Below, piece after piece: positions 5,649-12,770 of a DNA stretch of 14,149 nucleotides. Position 1 is the first letter of the stretch, and each line of letters starts with the position of its first letter. Source of the stretch: Oscillospiraceae bacterium (GTDB taxonomy: Bacteria; Bacillota; Clostridia; Oscillospirales; Ruminococcaceae); contig SVNB01000041.1 of assembly GCA_015067125.1 (NCBI GenBank), forward strand, positions 1 to 14,149, read 5' to 3'. The position numbers were made by a program, and so were the translations under genes. The notes under the pieces were generated by a model. That model made no database searches. It was not told the origin of the DNA and saw nothing but the letters and a program-made list of their open reading frames with translations.

Positions 5649-7919
5649 TCAGCCGCAGTGAGAAAAACCGCAGTCGCAGATGGTGCAGCCGCCTTCGTGA
5701 CGAAGGAGTTTTCCGCATTCGGGGCAATGGAGTTTATCGTCTTTTCCAAGAACGGGTTTGTTTGCCGGCGCAGTTTTTGCGCCTTCATCTTTTTTTGGCG
5801 CGGGTTCCTCTTCTTCGGTATTAAAACCGTTATTGCCAAGCATCTTGCTCATTTTGATAATGGTTCTTGCAATGGCGTCCGGGCAGGAAGTGCATTTAAG
5901 TCCCGGCTGGCGAACAGTGCTGGGGCAGCGAATGCCTTTAAGCTGAGAGAGAATTTCGTCCTGGCTTATGCCGGCACGCAGAGCTATGGAAACCAGTCTT
6001 GCGGTAGCTTCGCTTTGAGAAGGACAGCCGCCGCCTTTGCCGGTGCTGGTAAAAACTTCGCAGATGCCGTGTTCATCACGGTTTACGGTGATGAAAAGGC
6101 TGCCGCAGCCGATCTTCATTTTTTCGGTTGCGCCCCAGGTAAGGGTGGGACGAGGTCTGGGGATAATGGTATTCATTGCCGGAACTTCCGGTTTTTCTTC
6201 CTCTTTTTTCTGGGTTCCGATGGTGAGAACCTGGCTGTCGCGGCTTCCGTCACGGTAAACGGTGGTGCCTTTGCAGCCAAGTTTATGGGCAAGAACATAC
6301 GCTTCTTTAACTTCCTCGCGGGTTGCGCTGTTGGGGAAGTTGATGGTTTTGGAAACGGCGTTATCGGTATATTTCTGGAATGCCGCCTGAATTCTTATAT
6401 GCCATTCCGGAGTAATATCGTGAGCGCAAACGAAAACTTTTCTGATATCTTCGGGGATTTCCTCGATGTGGGCAAGGGTACCCTCGTCTGCAATGCGCCG
6501 GATAAGTTCTTCGGAATAGATTCCGCGTTCTTTAAGTTTTTCCACAAGCAAATCGTTGCATACAAGAAGTTTATCGCCATCCATTACGTTTTTGGTAAAG
6601 GCATAAGCAAACAAGGGTTCACAGCCGCCGGAGGCATCCGCAATGATGGAAATGGTGCCCGTAGGCGCGATAGTGGTGATGGTGGCGTTGCGAATCTCGT
6701 ATCTTTCCGCAAATACGGAATCTTCCCATGCAGGGAAGGTACCTCTTTCCAAAGCAAGCTCGATGGAAGCTTTGGTGCCTTCGGTCTGGATAAGGCTCAT
6801 AACCTCTTCTGCAACTCTTTCGGCTTCTACGGAATTATAGGGGACGCCCAGTTTAAGAAGAAGATCCGCAAAGCCCATTACGCCAAGGCCGATTTTTCTG
6901 GTTCTTCTGGTCATTTCATCAATGGCCGGAAGCGGATAGTGGTTTACGTCGATTACGTTATCAAGGAAGTGTACCGCTTTATGTACGATATCGGTGATTT
7001 TATCATAATCTATGGAAAGAATGCCCTCTTCTTCGCAAACGCAAAGGCCAAGGTTTATGGAACCAAGGTTGCAGGCTTCATAAGGAAGCAGAGGCTGTTC
7101 ACCGCAGGGGTTGGTGCTTTCGATTTCTCCGAGAGCCGGAGTGGGGTTGTGGCGATTCATTTCATCAATAAAAACGATGCCGGGTTCACCGTTGCGCCAT
7201 GCGGCATCAACGATTTTTTCAAACACCTCTTTTGCATCAAGGGTACCTGCAACTTCGCCGGTATGGGGTGCAACAAGTTCGTATTCGGTGCCGTTTTCAA
7301 CCGCTTCCATAAACTTATCGGTGATTGCAACAGAGATATTAAAGTTGTTTATCTCGTTATTATTGGCTTTGCAGTCGATAAATTTAAGAATATCCGGGTG
7401 GTCTATACGCAGCATACCCATGTTTGCGCCGCGGCGGGTTCCGCCCTGTTTAACGGCTTCTGTTGCTGCGTTGAAAACCCTCATAAAACTTACCGGACCG
7501 GAAGAAGTGCCGCCGGTGGATTTTACGATGGAGCCTTCCGGACGAAGACGGGAGAAAGAAAAACCCGTGCCGCCGCCGGACTGATGAACCAGCGCCGCGT
7601 ATTTTACGGTATCAAAAATACCTACCATGCTGTCTTCTACCGGAAGAACAAAGCATGCAGAAAGCTGGCCCAAAGGACGGCCCGCATTCATAAGCGTGGG
7701 CGAGTTCGGCATAAACTCGCAGTTTGTCATCATATCAAAAAAATCTTTTTCTGTTGTTTTGATTTCCTCTTCTGTTTTACCGTAAGCCGCATCCGCACCC
7801 GCAACAGTGGAAGCGACCCTTGTGAAGAGTTCTTCTATGGTTTCGATAACCTTTCCGTCATTATCTTTGGCAAGGTATCTTCTTTCCAGAACGGTTTCTG
7901 CGTTCTTTGTAAATTTCAT
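5649..7919 (-). CDS. nrdJ: Class II (adenosylcobalamin-dependent) ribonucleotide reductase
   Basis: The product has 756 residues and reduces ribonucleotides to deoxyribonucleotides using a B12-derived thiyl radical, with no oxygen requirement. Key residues are visible. The redox cysteine is in SACFVLPVEDSM near residue 89. The catalytic finger is NPCGEQPL, with radical Cys near 272 and Glu near 274. The partner redox Cys lies 11 residues later, near 283, in ACNLGSINL. HQSGGGTGFSFSRLR and the late PTGTISIIAD motif are also typical. The C-terminus has the TSCPDAIA segment and a zinc-ribbon-like tail (CPECG...CTICDCGFSHCG) of the kind used to relay electrons from thioredoxin. The start is ATG 7919 (MKFTKNAETVLERRYL). 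AAAGGA lies about 13 bp upstream, slightly far. The frame is open further upstream, but that sequence is not NrdJ-like. The gene is monocistronic, with its own promoter and terminator. Confidence 0.96.
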   Translation of the reverse strand: MKFTKNAETVLERRYLAKDNDGKVIETIEELFTRVASTVAGADAAYGKTEEEIKTTEKDFFDMMTNCEFMPNSPTLMNAGRPLGQLSACFVLPVEDSMVGIFDTVKYAALVHQSGGGTGFSFSRLRPEGSIVKSTGGTSSGPVSFMRVFNAATEAVKQGGTRRGANMGMLRIDHPDILKFIDCKANNNEINNFNISVAITDKFMEAVENGTEYELVAPHTGEVAGTLDAKEVFEKIVDAAWRNGEPGIVFIDEMNRHNPTPALGEIESTNPCGEQPLLPYEACNLGSINLGLCVCEEEGILSIDYDKITDIVHKAVHFLDNVIDVNHYPLPAIDEMTRRTRKIGLGVMGFADLLLKLGVPYNSVEAERVAEEVMSLIQTEGTKASIELALERGTFPAWEDSVFAERYEIRNATITTIAPTGTISIIADASGGCEPLFAYAFTKNVMDGDKLLVCNDLLVEKLKERGIYSEELIRRIADEGTLAHIEEIPEDIRKVFVCAHDITPEWHIRIQAAFQKYTDNAVSKTINFPNSATREEVKEAYVLAHKLGCKGTTVYRDGSRDSQVLTIGTQKKEEEKPEVPAMNTIIPRPRPTLTWGATEKMKIGCGSLFITVNRDEHGICEVFTSTGKGGGCPSQSEATARLVSIALRAGISQDEILSQLKGIRCPSTVRQPGLKCTSCPDAIARTIIKMSKMLGNNGFNTEEEEPAPKKDEGAKTAPANKPVLGKDDKLHCPECGKLLRHEGGCTICDCGFSHCG

Positions 7920-7954
7920 ATCTGTTACCGCATCCTTTCCCACTTTATTTCCAC

Positions 7955-7980
7955 GGCTTTTAAGGAGTCTTTTAAAAGCC
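7955..7980. repeat. Inverted repeat in the nrdJ leader
   Basis: GGCTTTTAA (7955-7963) and TTAAAAGCC (7972-7980) are perfect 9-bp arms around an 8-bp spacer, between the nrdJ promoter and start codon. It may be an mRNA hairpin or an operator. There is no U-run after it on the minus strand, so it is not a terminator. Confidence 0.65.
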
Positions 7981-8019
7981 GATAATCCGTTAAAAAGCGT
8001 CATAAGGTGACACAAAAAT

Positions 8020-8048
8020 ATTATAACATAAAACCTTTGTTTTTTGAA
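8020..8048 (-). promoter_or_regulatory. Probable nrdJ promoter
   Basis: On the minus strand TTCAAA (8048-8043) and a perfect TATAAT (8025-8020) are 17 bp apart. The start would be near 8013, giving a leader of about 95 nt that contains the inverted repeat at 7955-7980. I see no cobalamin riboswitch in this short leader. Confidence 0.65.
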
Positions 8049-8081
8049 CACGGAAAATGCTGTTAACTAAAAAATATTTAT

Positions 8082-8108
8082 AAAAAAAGCAGGAGCAAAA
8101 GCTCCTGC
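8082..8108 (-). terminator. Intrinsic terminator of the marR-MATE operon
   Basis: GCAGGAGC (8089-8096) pairs with GCTCCTGC (8101-8108) over an AAAA loop. On the minus strand it ends in seven T (8088-8082). It lies 18 bp after the MATE stop. Confidence 0.93.
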
Positions 8109-8126
8109 TCTGCATTAAAGCATATT

Positions 8127-9464
8127 TTACATATAATGATATCTTTTTCTGTATTTTACAAGACAAAGCATTGTAACCGCAAAAGAAAGAACTTCCGAAA
8201 CGACCATGGACCACCATATTCCGTCTATTTCCCAAAATTCCGGAAGGATCATAACCGCCGCTACCTGGAACACAACGGTGCGCAAAAAGGATATCGCCGC
8301 AGAAATAAGTCCGTTGTTAAGGGCGGTAAAAAATCCGGAACCAAAGATATTTAGTCCGATGAAAATAAAAGCAACCGCGCTTATGATTACGGCTCTTTTT
8401 GTCATTTCGAAAAGCACCTGGTCATACCCCACAAATATTCCGGAAAGAACATCCGCAAGCAAAACGGTAAGCGCGGCAAGGGCAACGCCCGCTCCGGCCA
8501 TAAGAATCATGCTTTTTTTAAACAGATTTTTAAGTTCATCATGATTCTGCGCACCGTAATGATATCCAACTATCGGTGCCGCGCCGGTTACATAGCCGAA
8601 AAGTCCTGCAACAAAAATCCAGTTTACATACATAAGCACGCCGTATGCCGCAACGCCGTCTTCCCCCGCAAAGCGCATAAGCTGAAAATTATAGAGCATT
8701 GCGACAATATTGCCCGAAACGTTGGAAACAAATTCCGAAGAACCGTTGGTGCAGGTCTTCCAAAAAGCATTCCAGACAAAGGGGCCTTTTCCAAGCCGAA
8801 GAAGGCTGGAATTGTGTTTTCTTGAAAAATAGACTATTGGTATAACCGCGCCGATAAACTGGCTTGCAATGGTCGCAAGGGCCGCGCCGGCAATTCCCCA
8901 TTCAAAAACCGCCATAAAAAGCCAGTCGAGCACCATATTTCCGCAGCCGGCAGCAACGGTGGTATAAAAACCGTAATTGGGTCTTTCTGCAGTGATAAAG
9001 AAAATCTGGAAGGCGTTCTGCAGCATAAAAAACGGTATTCCGGCAAAAATAATGGTGCCGTAAACAACGCAGTTTTCTATCATTTCTTCCCCTTCCGCAC
9101 CAAGAAGAATGGAAATCGGGCGCACGGTTGCAATGCCGAGCACAGCAATGGCAATGCCGAGCACGACGCTTACATAGATGAGCATGGAAAAATACTGGTT
9201 GGCCTTTTCCCTGTTGCCTTCTCCCAAAGTTTTGGAAACAATGGCGTTGCCTCCGGCGCCGATCATAAATCCAAGTGCGCTTAATACCGCAATAAAAGGA
9301 TATATAAGATTAAGCGCGGCAAATGGCGTTTTGCCCACTATGTTGGAAACAAAAAGCCCGTCCACAATTCCGTATACAGAACCGAATACCATCATGGCAA
9401 TAGAAGGAAAAACAAAGCGCAAAAGCTTTTTATAATCAAAATGCTCGCAAAGCTGTATTCTCAT
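8127..9464 (-). CDS. MATE-family multidrug/cation efflux pump (MepA-like)
   Basis: The product has 445 residues with about 12 hydrophobic helices and a typical MATE N-terminus (LLRFVFPSIAMMVFGSVYGIVDGLFVSNIVG). The two halves are related, as usual in MATE proteins. The protein acts in the cytoplasmic membrane and exports cationic drugs or metabolites against Na+ or H+. The start ATG overlaps the marR stop (ATGA at 9461-9464) and has AAAGGAGA upstream, so translation is coupled. A MarR regulator plus a MATE pump in one operon is the arrangement of mepR-mepA in Staphylococcus, which supports inducible efflux. The natural substrate cannot be read from sequence. I place it nearest the MepA/DinF side of the family, with modest certainty. 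Confidence 0.93.
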   Translation of the reverse strand: MRIQLCEHFDYKKLLRFVFPSIAMMVFGSVYGIVDGLFVSNIVGKTPFAALNLIYPFIAVLSALGFMIGAGGNAIVSKTLGEGNREKANQYFSMLIYVSVVLGIAIAVLGIATVRPISILLGAEGEEMIENCVVYGTIIFAGIPFFMLQNAFQIFFITAERPNYGFYTTVAAGCGNMVLDWLFMAVFEWGIAGAALATIASQFIGAVIPIVYFSRKHNSSLLRLGKGPFVWNAFWKTCTNGSSEFVSNVSGNIVAMLYNFQLMRFAGEDGVAAYGVLMYVNWIFVAGLFGYVTGAAPIVGYHYGAQNHDELKNLFKKSMILMAGAGVALAALTVLLADVLSGIFVGYDQVLFEMTKRAVIISAVAFIFIGLNIFGSGFFTALNNGLISAAISFLRTVVFQVAAVMILPEFWEIDGIWWSMVVSEVLSFAVTMLCLVKYRKRYHYM

Positions 9465-9910
9465 TTGGTTTCTCCTTTGATTTTATCAAATTCTTCTTTA
9501 AGAAGTTCATAGTGTTTTCTTCCGAGACGGAGTATCTCTTTTTGCTCCTCTTCGGTAAAACGGTCGAAAGCGGCTTTTTCAGCTTTTACAAGTTTTCCGG
9601 CGGTTTTTTCGGCAAAGGCACTTCCCTTTTCGGTAAAAACCATGAGCTTTTCGCGGAAATTTTCTTTCGAGGGAATCATTTCGATTATTCCTTCGTTTTC
9701 AAGTTTTTTTGCGGCGGAATTTATGGTCTGTTTGTTTTCGCACCAATCGTCGCAGACTTCTTTTTGGGTACAGGGTCTTTCAAAGGCGGACATGGACCAT
9801 ATTATCATCATAACGCCGCCGGTAATACCAAGACTTCCGCTGGCATTACGATATTCTTCATCGGTTTTTCTTTGTATCGACTGATACTCTTCATATTTTT
9901 CAGATGCCAA
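9461..9910 (-). CDS. MarR-family transcriptional regulator of the efflux operon
   Basis: The product has 149 residues. The winged helix-turn-helix spans residues ~40-105: CTQKEVCDDWCENKQTINSA (helix-turn-helix), KKLENEGIIEM, then the wing PSKENFREKLMVFTEKG. Long charged helices on both sides form the dimer interface. The start is TTG at 9910, with AAAGGAG (9918-9924) 7 bp upstream. There is no better ATG. The protein should be a dimeric ligand-responsive repressor. Three cysteines around the recognition region (Cys near 47, 53 and 57) could allow thiol-based sensing, but this is speculative. It sits first in the operon and overlaps the MATE gene by 4 bp. The palindromic operator in its own promoter points to autoregulation. 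Confidence 0.92.
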   Translation of the reverse strand: MASEKYEEYQSIQRKTDEEYRNASGSLGITGGVMMIIWSMSAFERPCTQKEVCDDWCENKQTINSAAKKLENEGIIEMIPSKENFREKLMVFTEKGSAFAEKTAGKLVKAEKAAFDRFTEEEQKEILRLGRKHYELLKEEFDKIKGETK

Positions 9911-9932
9911 AACAATACTCCTTTCAAGTGAG

Positions 9933-9984
9933 ACAGTCCGAAATCATACCAATGTATTATAGTACGATTTCGGACTGTTGTCAA
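9933..9984 (-). promoter_or_regulatory. marR-MATE promoter with double MarR-type operator
   Basis: On the minus strand TTGACA (9984-9979) and TATAAT (9961-9956) are perfect consensus boxes separated by 17 bp. The spacer (9962-9978) is one 17-bp operator arm, ACAGTCCGAAATCGTAC. Its inverted partner (9933-9949), differing at one base, covers the expected start site just past the -10 box. The arms are 12 bp apart. Arm B is itself nearly palindromic (GTCCGA..TCGTAC), so each arm could be one dimer site. This is a strong autorepression layout. Confidence 0.88.
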
Positions 9985-9991
9985 CGGTTTA

Positions 9992-10020
9992 TTGACATTT
10001 TTTGCGCGCTGTGGTATAAA
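9992..10020 (+). promoter_or_regulatory. Divergent promoter for the membrane-protein gene
   Basis: TTGACA (9992-9997) is followed after 17 bp by TATAAA (10015-10020). Its -35 box is only 7 bp from the -35 box of the divergent marR promoter, so MarR bound at 9962-9978 may affect both. The predicted start is near 10027. Confidence 0.8.
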
Positions 10021-10030
10021 TATGGCATAA

Positions 10031-10071
10031 GCTTTCGGCGTTTCTGTATCAAACGTCCGAAGGCATTTTTT
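10031..10071 (+). terminator. Terminator-like hairpin in the leader (possible attenuator)
   Basis: GCTTTCGG-CGTTT (10031-10043) pairs with AAACG-T-CCGAAGGC (10051-10064), 13 pairs with one bulge and a 7-nt loop, followed by ATTTTTT. It begins about 4 nt after the predicted start and lies before the ribosome binding site. Full termination here would silence the gene. No antiterminator partner is evident. Confidence 0.6.
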
Positions 10072-10090
10072 ATCCTTGGGGGGAAATTTT

Positions 10091-10774
10091 ATGAAAAAAA
10101 GTGTTTTCTATAAAGAAGCCGCATATATTTTTGGAATAGTTTTCATCGCGCTTGGCGTTGCACTTGCGGCAAAATCGGATCTTGGGGTTTCAATGATTGC
10201 CGGACCGGTTTATACCCTTTATCTTTGGATAGGCCAATTTACCGAAATCATCACCTTTGGAACCATTGATTACAGTTTTCAGGGAATTGTGATTCTTCTT
10301 GCGGCAGTGCTTGTTAAAAAGTTTCGACTTTCCTATCTTTTCAGCTTTGCAACAGCTGTTATTTCCGGTTTTACTATTGATTTTTTCTTCTGGCTTTTTG
10401 AATTTTTTCCCGCGGAAGGAATTTTTATTCGTGCTTTCTTTTTCTGCGCCAGCCTTATCAGCTGCGCCTTTGGCGTTGCGTGCATTTTCCACAGCTATTT
10501 TCCTCCGGCGGGGCACGAACTTTTTGTAAAGGAATTTTCAATCCATTTCGGAAAAGATATGCACAAAGTCAAAACTATTTATGATATCGTTTTCTGTTTC
10601 CTCAGCGTTTTTCTTAATCTTGTTCTTTTCGGCGGATTTGTCGGCATCGGCATCGGAACGGTTATCACCGCATTTATAAACGGACCGCTTATCGGAAAAT
10701 TCACTCATCTTATCGAAAAGCATTTTGAGTTCAAAGCGGCACTTCCCAAACTTGAAGATTATTTTGAAAAATAA
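10091..10774 (+). CDS. Integral membrane protein, YitT/YczE- or DUF6198-like
   Basis: The product has 227 residues with about five to six hydrophobic helices. Recognisable segments are the N-terminal helix IFGIVFIALGVALAAKSDLGVS, the following MIAGPVYTLYLWIGQF, and a Gly-rich helix VGIGIGTVITAFINGPLIGK near the C-terminus. The 'ALGVALAAKSDLG' and 'GIGTxxxAxxxGP' pattern fits the YczE/YitT-like group of uncharacterised membrane proteins (DUF6198 is my best guess). ATG 10091 is chosen because GGGGGGA (10078-10084) sits 6 bp upstream; a TTG further upstream lies inside the ribosome binding site region. It is divergent from marR with back-to-back promoters, which suggests co-regulation with the efflux pump. 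The function is unknown. Confidence 0.82.
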   Translation: MKKSVFYKEAAYIFGIVFIALGVALAAKSDLGVSMIAGPVYTLYLWIGQFTEIITFGTIDYSFQGIVILLAAVLVKKFRLSYLFSFATAVISGFTIDFFFWLFEFFPAEGIFIRAFFFCASLISCAFGVACIFHSYFPPAGHELFVKEFSIHFGKDMHKVKTIYDIVFCFLSVFLNLVLFGGFVGIGIGTVITAFINGPLIGKFTHLIEKHFEFKAALPKLEDYFEK

Positions 10775-10806
10775 AGAAGCGGAAGGCTCTGCCTTCCGCT
10801 TCTTTT
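10774..10806. terminator. Bidirectional terminator between convergent genes
   Basis: AAGAAGCGGAAGGC (10774-10787) pairs perfectly with GCCTTCCGCTTCTT (10791-10804) over TCT. A T-run follows on the plus strand and TTTATTTTTC on the minus strand. It overlaps the stop codons of both flanking genes. Confidence 0.94.
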
Positions 10807-11987
10807 TATATCTGCTGGTGTGCGGTAAAATCCTTATCAACGTCTATTACCGCAAAATATTTTTCATCATGTGCGTGAATCTTATCCGCAATAAGCTTTG
10901 CAATTTCTCCGTCGCTTAATTTGTAATCATGCGGAACAACTATATCAAAAATCACGTTGGTATGAGTGGGTCCGCTTACCATACGAAAATCGTGGAAACT
11001 TATCTTTTCATCCGTTTCTTTAATAATTTCCGCAACTTTTGCGCGCATTTTTGCAGTTTCTTCATCGCGCACGTCCACCGGGTCCATATGTATTGTGGCA
11101 AGGCATCCTGTTTCGTTCATAATATCGTGCTCGATATTATCGATCGTATCGTGAATATCCACAAAGTTTCCGTCGGAGGGAACTTCTGCATGGAGAGAAA
11201 TAAACACCCTGCCCGGGCCGTAGTTGTGAACTATCATATCGTGAATACCGATCATTCCATCGTGAGAAAGCACAATATCCTGCACTTTTTTGCAAAACTC
11301 TTCATCCGGAGCGGTTCCCAAAAGCGAATCTATGGTTTCCTTAGCGGAAGAAATTCCGGCAAACATAATAAATCCGGCAACAACAAGGCCAACCCAGCCG
11401 TCTATCATAATATCAAAAGCTTCGCAAAGTACGGCAGAAACAAGAACCGCAAAAGTGGAAACCGTATCGGAAATGCTGTCCGTCGCAGTGGCTTTAAGGG
11501 TGGAAGAATCTATTTTTTTGCCTATGGAGCGGTTATATAAGAACATATAGAATTTTGCAAGAATGGAAATGCCAAGTATCGCAAAAGTCAGTGCGGAATA
11601 TTCCACATCCACCGGAGCCACAATTTTTCCAACGGAATCCTTGCCCAGTTCAAAACCCATAAGGATAATAACCATGGATATAATAAGACTTGCTATGTAT
11701 TCAAATCTTCCGTGCCCGAACGGGTGGTGCGGATCCGGCTTCTGAGAAGCCAGCCGGAAACCAATAAGGCTTATGGCAGAGGAACCCGCGTCCGAAAGAT
11801 TGTTGAATGCATCAGCCGTAACCGCTACAGAACCGCTTATGGCGCCGGCCATAAATTTTCCTCCGAAGAGAAGAATATTTATGGCAATTCCCAAAATTCC
11901 GCAAAGATAGCCATAGGCGGAACGCACCTTCTGATCCGTATAATTTTTGTTATCTTTTATAAAAAACTTTGCAAGGAGCTTTATCAA
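10806..11987 (-). CDS. CDF-family divalent metal exporter, Mn-type signature
   Basis: The product has 393 residues with six membrane helices and an N-terminal CDF domain. The metal site in helix 2 is N62-x-x-x-D66 (in ADAFNNLSDAG) and in helix 5 D170-x-x-x-D174 (in ATDSISDTV). Zn-type CDFs carry His in helix 5. The N/D plus D/D pattern is that of MntE-like Mn2+ exporters, so Mn2+ is the likely substrate (inference). HPFGHGRFE (88-96) is the conserved loop after helix 2. The cytoplasmic part (~215-393) is longer than the usual single CDF C-terminal domain and seems to contain a second ferredoxin-like unit (from ~305). The start is TTG 11987, with AAAGGAGG (11996-12003) at 8 bp. I see no clear promoter between it and the upstream terminator, so expression may depend on read-through. 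Confidence 0.92.
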   Translation of the reverse strand: MIKLLAKFFIKDNKNYTDQKVRSAYGYLCGILGIAINILLFGGKFMAGAISGSVAVTADAFNNLSDAGSSAISLIGFRLASQKPDPHHPFGHGRFEYIASLIISMVIILMGFELGKDSVGKIVAPVDVEYSALTFAILGISILAKFYMFLYNRSIGKKIDSSTLKATATDSISDTVSTFAVLVSAVLCEAFDIMIDGWVGLVVAGFIMFAGISSAKETIDSLLGTAPDEEFCKKVQDIVLSHDGMIGIHDMIVHNYGPGRVFISLHAEVPSDGNFVDIHDTIDNIEHDIMNETGCLATIHMDPVDVRDEETAKMRAKVAEIIKETDEKISFHDFRMVSGPTHTNVIFDIVVPHDYKLSDGEIAKLIADKIHAHDEKYFAVIDVDKDFTAHQQI

Positions 11988-12005
11988 GAAAAAGCCCTCC
12001 TTTGG

Positions 12006-12035
12006 GTAAAAATAATTGCCGCCCGAAGGGACGGC
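12006..12035 (-). terminator. Intrinsic terminator between the SHOCT-like and CDF genes
   Basis: On the minus strand GCCGTCCC pairs with GGGCGGC (one bulged T) around TTC, followed by AATTATTTTTA. The plus strand also reads hairpin then TTTTTT. It lies 17 bp after the SHOCT-like gene. Confidence 0.72.
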
Positions 12036-12051
12036 GTTTTTTCGGAATATA

Positions 12052-12351
12052 TCAGTATCTTCCGCGGTAATCCGCTTCTACGGATTCCACACGTTCGTTA
12101 TATTCTTCTTTTTCCATCATACCTGCCTCGTAAAGGCTTTTAAGCTGGTCAAGGCGGTGGCGGCGTTCCGCCGCGGCATCTCTTGTGGTATGAATGGCAT
12201 CTGCCTGACGGTTATATCTAATATCCCTTGAAGCGTGATTTTTTGCTGCCGGCGCGGAGTTTTGGTTTTTTACCGCATTTATAACCGGAGCAAGAAGCGA
12301 AACTGCGATAATAATAATTACTATTGGCAGAAAAATAATCAATTCTCCCAT
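12052..12351 (-). CDS. Small membrane protein with SHOCT-like C-terminus
   Basis: The product has 99 residues. Residues ~3-25 (GELIIFLPIVIIIIAVSLLAP without the preceding Met) form one strongly hydrophobic membrane helix. A polar linker follows. The last ~33 residues (RLDQLKSLYEAGMMEKEEYN, then ERVESVEADY) match the SHOCT pattern of a short C-terminal helical hairpin found at the end of many small bacterial proteins. ATG 12351 is preferred over GTG 12363, because GGTGA sits 8 bp upstream of the ATG whereas the GTG is part of that ribosome binding site. Its role is unknown; SHOCT domains are thought to mediate oligomerisation. A terminator follows. Confidence 0.8.
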   Translation of the reverse strand: MGELIIFLPIVIIIIAVSLLAPVINAVKNQNSAPAAKNHASRDIRYNRQADAIHTTRDAAAERRHRLDQLKSLYEAGMMEKEEYNERVESVEADYRGRY

Positions 12352-12385
12352 AATCAGGCTCACCCCTTTTTTACATTGTATTATT

Positions 12386-12413
12386 ATTTTACCATATTAT
12401 TATCGGTTTGAAA
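12386..12413 (-). promoter_or_regulatory. Possible promoter of the SHOCT-like gene
   Basis: On the minus strand TTTCAA (12413-12408) and TAAAAT (12391-12386) are 16 bp apart. The region is AT-rich, so chance matches are easy and other -10 boxes are possible. Confidence 0.4.
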
Positions 12414-12444
12414 ATATCTTTATAATAAAATCATTATTTTTTAC

Positions 12445-12473
12445 TTGTAAAACCACTTTGTTTGTGCTACAAT
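12445..12473 (+). promoter_or_regulatory. tRNA-Ala promoter
   Basis: TTGTAA (12445-12450) and TACAAT (12468-12473) are 17 bp apart, with an extended TGC before the -10. The predicted start is about 6 nt before the mature tRNA. Confidence 0.78.
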
Positions 12474-12485
12474 ATCCTTTGTTAT

Positions 12486-12561
12486 GGGGGCGTAGCTCAC
12501 CTGGGAGAGCGCGACATTCGCATTGTCGAGGTAACCGGTTCAAGTCCGGCCGTCTCCACCA
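12486..12561 (+). tRNA. tRNA-Ala (anticodon CGC)
   Basis: A full cloverleaf is visible. The acceptor GGGGGCG pairs with CGTCTCC, the D-stem is GCTC/GAGC, and the anticodon stem is CGACA/TGTCG with loop TTCGCAT (anticodon CGC at 12519-12521, reading GCG). The T-arm is CCGG-TTCAAGT-CCGG. The third acceptor pair is G-T (the G3:U70 alanine identity element), the discriminator base is A, and CCA is encoded (12559-12561). All support alanine. Confidence 0.96.
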
Positions 12562-12564
12562 TTC

Positions 12565-12606
12565 AAAAAGTCTTGAAACCATGCGGTTTCAGGGCTTTTT
12601 CTTTTT
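12565..12606 (+). terminator. tRNA terminator
   Basis: AAAAAGTCTTGAAACC (12565-12580) pairs throughout with GGTTTCAGGGCTTTTT (12585-12600), two G-U pairs included, over an ATGC loop. It is followed by CTTTTTA and lies 4 bp after the CCA end. Confidence 0.92.
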
Positions 12607-12770
12607 ATGCGGAAATTTGGGATTTTAAAAATTTCGTTTTTTCTTCCGATGCATATAGCTTTTGTGTTATCTATCGTATTCCATTAAAAGCAACTTTTTC
12701 AAGGGACTTTTTTGGCAAATCTGCAACTTTTTCAAGGGACTTTTTAAAATTCCGTTATTTTTCCGCAAAT
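12601..12770. other. Non-coding stretch between tRNA terminator and tandem units
   Basis: AT-rich sequence in which I see no ribosome binding site followed by a plausible gene. The only structure is the 23-bp direct duplication listed separately. Open frames crossing it (for example from inside the tRNA) have no family resemblance. Confidence 0.6.
12690..12745. repeat. 23-bp direct repeat, 33-bp period, two copies
   Basis: GCAACTTTTTCAAGGGACTT plus TTT is present identically at 12690-12712 and 12723-12745, separated by TGGCAAATCT. The period is 33 bp, a multiple of three, so either strand could encode an 11-residue repeat, but no credible ORF frames it. It may be a remnant of a dispersed tandem-repeat family. 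Confidence 0.85.

Noticed and set aside
5637..7985. Very long plus-strand open frame opposite nrdJ
   Set aside because: It is an antisense shadow of a codon-biased gene. The minus-strand product is unmistakably NrdJ and the plus-strand product has no recognisable domain.
8005..8040. Possible NrdR box upstream of nrdJ
   Set aside because: Only a loose AT-rich match and no pair of properly spaced boxes; not supportable.
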